DNA from: Serinicoccus chungangensis
GTDB lineage: Bacteria; Actinomycetota; Actinomycetes; Actinomycetales; Dermatophilaceae
Length of the DNA stretch: 64,000 bases
Reading direction: 5' to 3'
Assembly: GCF_001483745.1 (NCBI RefSeq)
Contig: NZ_LQBL01000028.1
Span: 643,656-707,655 of the forward strand
Shown here: positions 59,857 to 64,000 of the stretch, in pieces
Position numbering within the stretch: position 1 is the first letter of the stretch
How the letters are laid out: each line of letters begins with the position of its first letter
Position numbers and translations under genes: made by a program
The notes under the pieces: model-generated
Told to the model about the DNA's origin: nothing
Databases searched by the model: none
Seen by the model: the letters and a program-made list of their open reading frames with translations, nothing else

Positions 59857-59933
59857 TGGTCGGGGTAGCCGGATTCGAACCGGCGGCCTTCCGCTCCCAA
59901 AGCGGACGCGCTACCAAGCTGCGCCATACCCCG
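59857..59933 (-). tRNA. tRNA-Pro (anticodon TGG)
   Basis: The 7-bp acceptor stem is CGGGGTA/TACCCCG, and the anticodon loop of CCGCTTTGGGAGCGG gives TGG. The T arm is GCCGGTTCGAATCCGGC. CCA is encoded in the genome (59857-59859). Confidence 0.97.
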
Positions 59934-60016
59934 TGGTGGGGCGGCGTCACGGCCGCCCGCGGTGGAGGTTTAGACTAACTGCTCGGCCGGGGCGAGCAGG
60001 ACGTCGCGCTGGTCAC

Positions 60017-60090
60017 GCGGGTGTAGCTCAATGGTAGAGCCCCAGTCTTCCAAACTGGCTACGCGGGTTCGATTCCCGTCACCCGCTCCA
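60017..60090 (+). tRNA. tRNA-Gly (anticodon TCC)
   Basis: GCGGGTG pairs with CACCCGC. The anticodon arm CCAGTCTTCCAAACTGG gives TCC, and the T arm GCGGGTTCGATTCCCGT is standard. CCA is encoded at 60088-60090. Confidence 0.97.
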
Positions 60091-60118
60091 CCCGTGGGCC
60101 GAGCCCGCACCCGACGCG

Positions 60119-60670
60119 TCAGGACTGCTGCTGGCGCACGGTCTGCTCGACCTGGTCCAGCAGCGTCCCCAGCTCGCCGGGACGTCGCTCGTTGGGCCGC
60201 ACCTGCGCCCCGTCGAACTCCTCCATGGTCGACAGCGACACCTGCTGGCGCACGACGACGGTGCTGTAGTTGGCCAGGATGAGGCGCCAGTGCTCGATCG
60301 CGCGGACGCCGCCCTCGGAGCCGTAGCCGACCAGTCCGGCCGCCTTGCCCTGCCACTCGGGGTAGAGCCAGTCGGTGGCGTTCTTCAGGCCTCCCGGCAC
60401 CGAGTGGTTGTACTCCGGGGTGACGAGCACGAAGCCGTCGCAGGCGTCCACCGCCGCGCTCCAGGCCAGCACGCTGTCGTACGGGTACTGCTTCTTCGCA
60501 CCGCCCGGGACCTTCTCCCACTCCAGCAGCGGCACGCCGAAGCTCTTGAGGTCGATGAGCTCGAACTCGGTCGAGCCCTCGCGGGCCAGGGCCTGCTCGT
60601 GCACCCAGCGCCCCACGCTCTCGCCCTTGCGGCCCTCGCGGAGGGACCCGATGATGATGCCGATCTTCAT
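60119..60670 (-). CDS. NADPH-dependent FMN reductase family protein
   Basis: This is a flavodoxin-like FMN reductase of 183 residues. The FMN phosphate loop GSLREGRKGESVGRW is at 9-23 and the second flavin loop TPEYNHSVPGGLKNATDW at about 84-101. Relatives reduce quinones, azo dyes or free flavins. The ATG at 60668-60670 heads the gene; dinB lies 23 bases upstream on the same strand, suggesting an operon. Confidence 0.9.
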   Translation of the reverse strand: MKIGIIIGSLREGRKGESVGRWVHEQALAREGSTEFELIDLKSFGVPLLEWEKVPGGAKKQYPYDSVLAWSAAVDACDGFVLVTPEYNHSVPGGLKNATDWLYPEWQGKAAGLVGYGSEGGVRAIEHWRLILANYSTVVVRQQVSLSTMEEFDGAQVRPNERRPGELGTLLDQVEQTVRQQQS

Positions 60671-60693
60671 GGCACCATCCGACCACGCCCGGC

Positions 60694-61737
60694 TCAGGAG
60701 CCGTCGGCCGGGGGCACCATCTCCCCCCGGACGCCGAGCAGCCGGACGGGGCGGTGGTCCTGCAGCCGCCGGTAGAGGGCGAAGGCCTCCCCCGCCACCA
60801 CCTCGGCGTCGGTCGTGGGCGCTGCCAGCACGTGGGACCGGTGCACGGTGGAGAACGGCGCGAACCGGACCTTGAGGTGCACCCGCCGGACCGGGCGACC
60901 CTCCCCGCGGACGTCCTCGGCCACCCTCTCGGCGAGCGTGCCCAGGGCGTCGCGCACCTGCTGGGGGGTGAGGAGATCCTCCTGGTATGTCGTCTCCCGC
61001 CCCCGGGCGCGCGGCACCCAGGGCGTGTCGTCGGGTCGGTCCGGGCCCTCCCCGCGGGCCAGCCGGGACAGGCGCGGCCCGTTCGTCGGCCCGAACTCCC
61101 TCCCCAGGGTCGCGTCGTCGGCGTGGGCCAGCTCGGCGACCGTGGTGATCCCGAGCCCCGCCAGCCGGGTCTCGATCCGTCGCCCGACGCCCCACAGCGC
61201 CCCGGTGGGGCGTGGGCCCATGACCTCCGGCCACGTCTCGCGGGTGAGGACGGCCGTGCCCCGAGGCTTGCCGAGGTCGGTCGCGGTCTTGGCCCGCACG
61301 AGGGTGTCGCCGATCCCGACCGAGCAGTGCAGCCCGGTCTCGCGCAGCACGGCGGCCTGCAGTCCGCGCGCCACCTCCTGCGGGTCCTCCGCCCGGATGC
61401 CGACGAAGGCCTCGTCCCACCCCAGCACCTGCACGACGGCGTCCGGCCAGCCCCGCAGGACGCTCATGACCTGCTCGGAGGCGTCCTCGTAGGCCGGCAG
61501 GTCGAGCGGCAGGAACACCGCCCCGGGGCACCGCTGGGCGGCGACGCGCAACGGCATACCGGAACGGACGCCGTGCTCCCGCGCCTCGTAGGACGCGGTC
61601 GACACCACGGCCCGCTCGGTCGGGTCGCCCCGGCCGCCCACGACGACGGGCCGGCCGGCCAGCTCGGGCCGGCGCAGCACCTCCACGGCGGCCAGGAACT
61701 GGTCCAGGTCGACGTGCAGCACCCAGCGGCGGCTCAC
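60694..61737 (-). CDS. dinB: Y-family DNA polymerase IV (DinB-like)
   Basis: This is an error-prone translesion polymerase. The 347-residue product has the palm motif VLHVDLDQFLAAVE with a catalytic Asp, the second acidic site in LGWDEAFVG (usually S-DEA), fingers with STASYEAREHGVRSGMPL, helix-hairpin-helix segments and the little-finger domain. The motif GWDEAF marks a subgroup distinct from classical DinB (SIDEAF). GTG start. No clear LexA box is visible upstream. Confidence 0.9.
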   Translation of the reverse strand: MSRRWVLHVDLDQFLAAVEVLRRPELAGRPVVVGGRGDPTERAVVSTASYEAREHGVRSGMPLRVAAQRCPGAVFLPLDLPAYEDASEQVMSVLRGWPDAVVQVLGWDEAFVGIRAEDPQEVARGLQAAVLRETGLHCSVGIGDTLVRAKTATDLGKPRGTAVLTRETWPEVMGPRPTGALWGVGRRIETRLAGLGITTVAELAHADDATLGREFGPTNGPRLSRLARGEGPDRPDDTPWVPRARGRETTYQEDLLTPQQVRDALGTLAERVAEDVRGEGRPVRRVHLKVRFAPFSTVHRSHVLAAPTTDAEVVAGEAFALYRRLQDHRPVRLLGVRGEMVPPADGS

Positions 61738-61866
61738 CCGACCATGGTGACCGAGCCCGGCCCCCGGCGCCACGGGGCGTGTTGCCCGCGGGGACGGGTG
61801 ACCGCTCGGGTTAGCGTGAAGAGGTGTCGCCGGGACCGTCGGCGCGCGGCCGATCGCAGGAGTCGT

Positions 61867-63618
61867 ATGTCTGACCACCACACCCGTGCCCGTCGCCGGT
61901 GGGCGGCGCTGACCGCGTCAGCCGTGGTGCTGGCCGCCTGCACGCCGGGTGCGGACTCCCCGGGCGGCGCGGGCGACGGCTCCGGCACGACGGCGGGGTC
62001 GGGCGGCTCCGGCGCGGAGGGGACCGACTCCTCCAGCGGCGCGCTGGTCGCGGTGCCGGCGACCGGCCAGGAGACGATGGTGCTCGGCGGTGCCACCGCG
62101 GCCGAGCTCTCCGTCCAGGCCTCCCGCGCCTTCTTCGAGAGCGCCCCCGTGGTCGTCGTCGCGGCGCAGGACGAGCAGCTGACCGCGGCCTCCGCCGGTG
62201 TCGCCCTCGGGGCGCCGGTGCTCGTGGACGGCCCCGGGGTGGTCGAGGAGGTCGAGCGGCTCGGGGCGGGGACGGCCCTCACCATCGGTCCCGTCGAGGA
62301 CCCGGGAGTCGACGTGCTCGCCGTCGAGGACGGGCCAGGTCTGGCGGAGGTCCTGGGGGCCGACGCCGGGGGCGAGCCGGTGCCCGACGGCGAGCAGGTG
62401 AGCGCGCTGCTCGGGCTGGACCCGGACGGGGGGAGCGTCCTGCAGGGGCCTGCCGAGGAGGCCTCTGCCGACGCCGGTGCCGACGCCGCGGCGCAGACCT
62501 CGGGGGACCCGGGCGGGCAGACGGCGGCGCCGGCCGAGCCGCTGGAGTCCGACGTCGAGGAGCTGCCCGAGACGGCGCGGCCCGAGCCGGTGGGGGGCAC
62601 GACCGTGCTCAGCACGGGCGGGGACCGCGACGCTGCGGCGGTCGCCTCGGCCCTGGCCGCCGGGGCGCCGGTGCTGGTCGCGCCGGAGGCGGACCCGCGG
62701 GCCTCCTCGGAGGTGGTGCAGGCGGTGGCCGCGGCCGAGCCCGGTGCGGTGGTCGGCATCGGCCCGGAGTTCGGTGACGCCGAGACGCTGACCTCGACCG
62801 CCCGCGCGGCGGCCACCGGTGTCGAGCTGCCCGGCGGCGGTCAGCTGGTGCTGCCCGGCAAGACCTACGTCGCGCTCTACGGCAACCCGACGACGTCCTC
62901 CCTCGGCGTCCTCGGCGAGCAGGGCCCGGAGGAGACCGTCGCGCGGGCCGAGGAGATCGCCGGTGCCTACACCGACCTCGTCGACGAGCCGGTCGTCCCG
63001 GCCCTGGAGATCATCGCCACCGTCGCCAGCTCCGACCCCGGCCCGGACGGCAACTACTCCAACGAGATGGACGTGGAGACCCTGCGACCCCTCGTCGACC
63101 TGGCGGCCGAGCACGGGATGTACGTCGTCCTCGACCTGCAGCCGGGACGCACCGACTTCGTGACCCAGGCCGAGCTCTACGAGGAGCTGCTGGTGCAGCC
63201 GCACGTCGGCCTGGCCCTCGACCCGGAGTGGCGACTCGGTCCCAGCGAGGTGCACCTGCAGCAGATCGGGCAGGTCGACGTGGCGGAGGTGGACGCCGTC
63301 GTGGACTGGCTGGCCGAGCTCACCCGCGACCACGACCTGCCGCAGAAGATGCTCGTCCTGCACCAGTTCCAGACCCGGATGATTCCGGGGGTGGACGAGG
63401 TGGACCAGTCGCGTCCCGAGGTCGCCGTGCTGATCCACGCCGACGGGCAGGGCGCCCAGGAGGACAAGCAGGGTACCTGGCGGTCGCTGCACGACTACGC
63501 GCCCTCGGTGACCCACTGGGGCTGGAAGAACTTCTACGACGAGGACCTCCCCGGGCCGCTGTCACCGGCCGAGACGATGCAGGTCGAGCCGACCCCCGAC
63601 TTCATCAGCTACCAGTAG
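61867..63618 (+). CDS. Large lipoprotein, cell-wall-binding-like N-terminal repeats plus C-terminal TIM-barrel-like domain
   Basis: The 583-residue protein has a signal peptide ending in a lipobox VLAAC (Cys25) and a Gly/Ser/Thr linker. Two repeats then resemble cell-wall-binding type 2 units (VVVVAAQDEQLTAASAGVALGAPVLV and VLSTGGDRDAAAVASALAAG). The last 240 residues, from VALYGNPTTSSLGVLG to TPDFISYQ, look like a hydrolase-like barrel with LEIIATVASSDPGPDGNYS and MYVVLDLQPGRTDF. The activity is unknown. An AGGAG ribosome site precedes the ATG. Confidence 0.7.
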   Translation: MSDHHTRARRRWAALTASAVVLAACTPGADSPGGAGDGSGTTAGSGGSGAEGTDSSSGALVAVPATGQETMVLGGATAAELSVQASRAFFESAPVVVVAAQDEQLTAASAGVALGAPVLVDGPGVVEEVERLGAGTALTIGPVEDPGVDVLAVEDGPGLAEVLGADAGGEPVPDGEQVSALLGLDPDGGSVLQGPAEEASADAGADAAAQTSGDPGGQTAAPAEPLESDVEELPETARPEPVGGTTVLSTGGDRDAAAVASALAAGAPVLVAPEADPRASSEVVQAVAAAEPGAVVGIGPEFGDAETLTSTARAAATGVELPGGGQLVLPGKTYVALYGNPTTSSLGVLGEQGPEETVARAEEIAGAYTDLVDEPVVPALEIIATVASSDPGPDGNYSNEMDVETLRPLVDLAAEHGMYVVLDLQPGRTDFVTQAELYEELLVQPHVGLALDPEWRLGPSEVHLQQIGQVDVAEVDAVVDWLAELTRDHDLPQKMLVLHQFQTRMIPGVDEVDQSRPEVAVLIHADGQGAQEDKQGTWRSLHDYAPSVTHWGWKNFYDEDLPGPLSPAETMQVEPTPDFISYQ

Positions 63619-63636
63619 GACGCCCGGCCCCGTGCC

Positions 63637-63653
63637 CCCCTCCCCCGGAGGGG
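63637..63653 (+). terminator. Short GC hairpin after the large lipoprotein gene
   Basis: CCCCTCC pairs with GGAGGGG around CCC, 18 bases after the stop. It has a short stem and no T-run, so confidence is moderate. Confidence 0.45.
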
Positions 63654-63748
63654 ATCCCGTGTCGACAGCCTGGCTGTGGTGTGTTTGCCTGGGGGGGCAG
63701 GACAGGTGCCCCGACCGGGGTGCCCGAACGGATGGAAGGAGCGACGTC

Positions 63749-63946
63749 ATGGGTTTCATGGACAAGGCCAAGGACCTGGCGGGACAGCACGACGAGAAGG
63801 TCGACCAGGGGGTCGAGAAGGGCGGTGACCTGGTCGACGACAAGACGGGTGGCCAGTACTCCGAGCAGGTCGACAAGGCCCAGAACTTCGCCAACGACCG
63901 GGCCGACCAGTTCGGGGGCGTCGACGACGAGGACGACAAGGCCTGA
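63749..63946 (+). CDS. MT0933-like (antitoxin-annotated) small protein
   Basis: The 65-residue acidic protein MGFMDKAKDLAGQHDEKVDQ... matches the small family annotated as antitoxin MT0933/Rv0909-like, with repeated DK/DQ and GG segments and the DDKTGGQYSEQVDKAQ motif. In mycobacteria the partner toxin is Rv0910; none is seen here before the window ends. A stress-type CsbD-like role is also possible. GAAGGAG precedes the ATG. Confidence 0.8.
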   Translation: MGFMDKAKDLAGQHDEKVDQGVEKGGDLVDDKTGGQYSEQVDKAQNFANDRADQFGGVDDEDDKA

Positions 63947-63959
63947 GCCGCACCGGCAC

Positions 63960-64000
63960 GACGAGGCCCCCGACCGGTCCATCCGGTCGGGGGCCTCGTC
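63960..64000 (+). terminator. Strong terminator hairpin at the window end
   Basis: An 18-bp perfect stem, GACGAGGCCCCCGACCGG and its complement, closes on TCCAT, 13 bases after the last stop. The right arm reaches the end of the window. Confidence 0.85.

Noticed and set aside
63749-63946. Complete toxin-antitoxin pair at the window end
   Set aside because: Only the antitoxin-like small protein is present. No toxin reading frame lies before it, and the terminator follows directly.

Overview
The window is chromosomal DNA of a very GC-rich actinobacterium. Several features point there: near-exclusive G/C third codon positions, frequent GTG starts, ATGA/GTGA stop-start overlaps, an ileS T-box leader with a short Stem I, paired clpP genes upstream of clpX, and an Nei2-type glycosylase. 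The gene content (paaABCDE, mreBCD-mrdA, ileS-folC-DUF4233-ndk) fits Micrococcales, perhaps the Intrasporangiaceae/Ornithinimicrobiaceae. That placement is an inference from gene style, not from a search.

Layout. 1-3262 (minus) is a phenylacetyl-CoA epoxidase operon paaABCDE whose last gene runs off the window. 3359-10230 holds a GNAT enzyme, a membrane acyltransferase-like protein, a 50-residue ORF behind PHO-box-like repeats, pnp, rpsO, a type IB topoisomerase and a PIG-L deacetylase. 10257-11506 is a wHTH/DUF559 gene between large hairpin repeats. 11594-20930 (minus) carries nei, a PepSY-like lipoprotein, ppc, a GNAT gene and the cell-elongation operon mreB-mreC-mreD-mrdA. 20950-30871 is the most unusual block and consists of two divergent, tightly coupled operons. 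Leftward are a cytoplasmic S8 protease, an ECF-like sigma factor, an unknown protein and a TPR-CHAT (caspase-like) protease. Rightward are a trypsin-like protease with a Thr/Ser-Cys repeat tail, an APH-like kinase, a HopA1-like lyase and a LanC-like cyclase. The last three together look like a split lanthipeptide synthetase, and the protease tail looks like its substrate.

30876-41930 is the conserved ndk-uppP-DUF4233 / folC-ileS stretch (minus, ileS with a T-box). It is interrupted by a plus-strand five-gene block: DUF3105, DUF305, a Gly/Asp repeat peptide coupled to a JmjC-type oxygenase, and a sucrase/ferredoxin-like protein. 42020-43221 is a second DUF559 gene bracketed by four near-perfect palindromes. 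43289-53014 holds an alanine symporter, valS, a five-gene DUF4129/MoxR/DUF58 cluster, and a DUF202 pair flanked by inverted arrays of one 22-bp repeat family. 53160-56024 is clpX and clpP2-clpP1, followed by an EamA transporter. 57201-58362 is a third DUF559 gene between hairpin repeats. The end has tig, tRNA-Pro, tRNA-Gly, an FMN reductase, dinB, a large lipoprotein and a small MT0933-like protein.

Three signals cut across genes. First, three paralogous DUF559 genes each have their own flanking palindrome family and share the 9-mer TGTGGACAA about 40 bases before the start. Second, the octamer GGTATGCC occurs about 32 times on both strands, against roughly two expected from composition. Third, the protease/lanthionine block may be a regulated system that has not been described.
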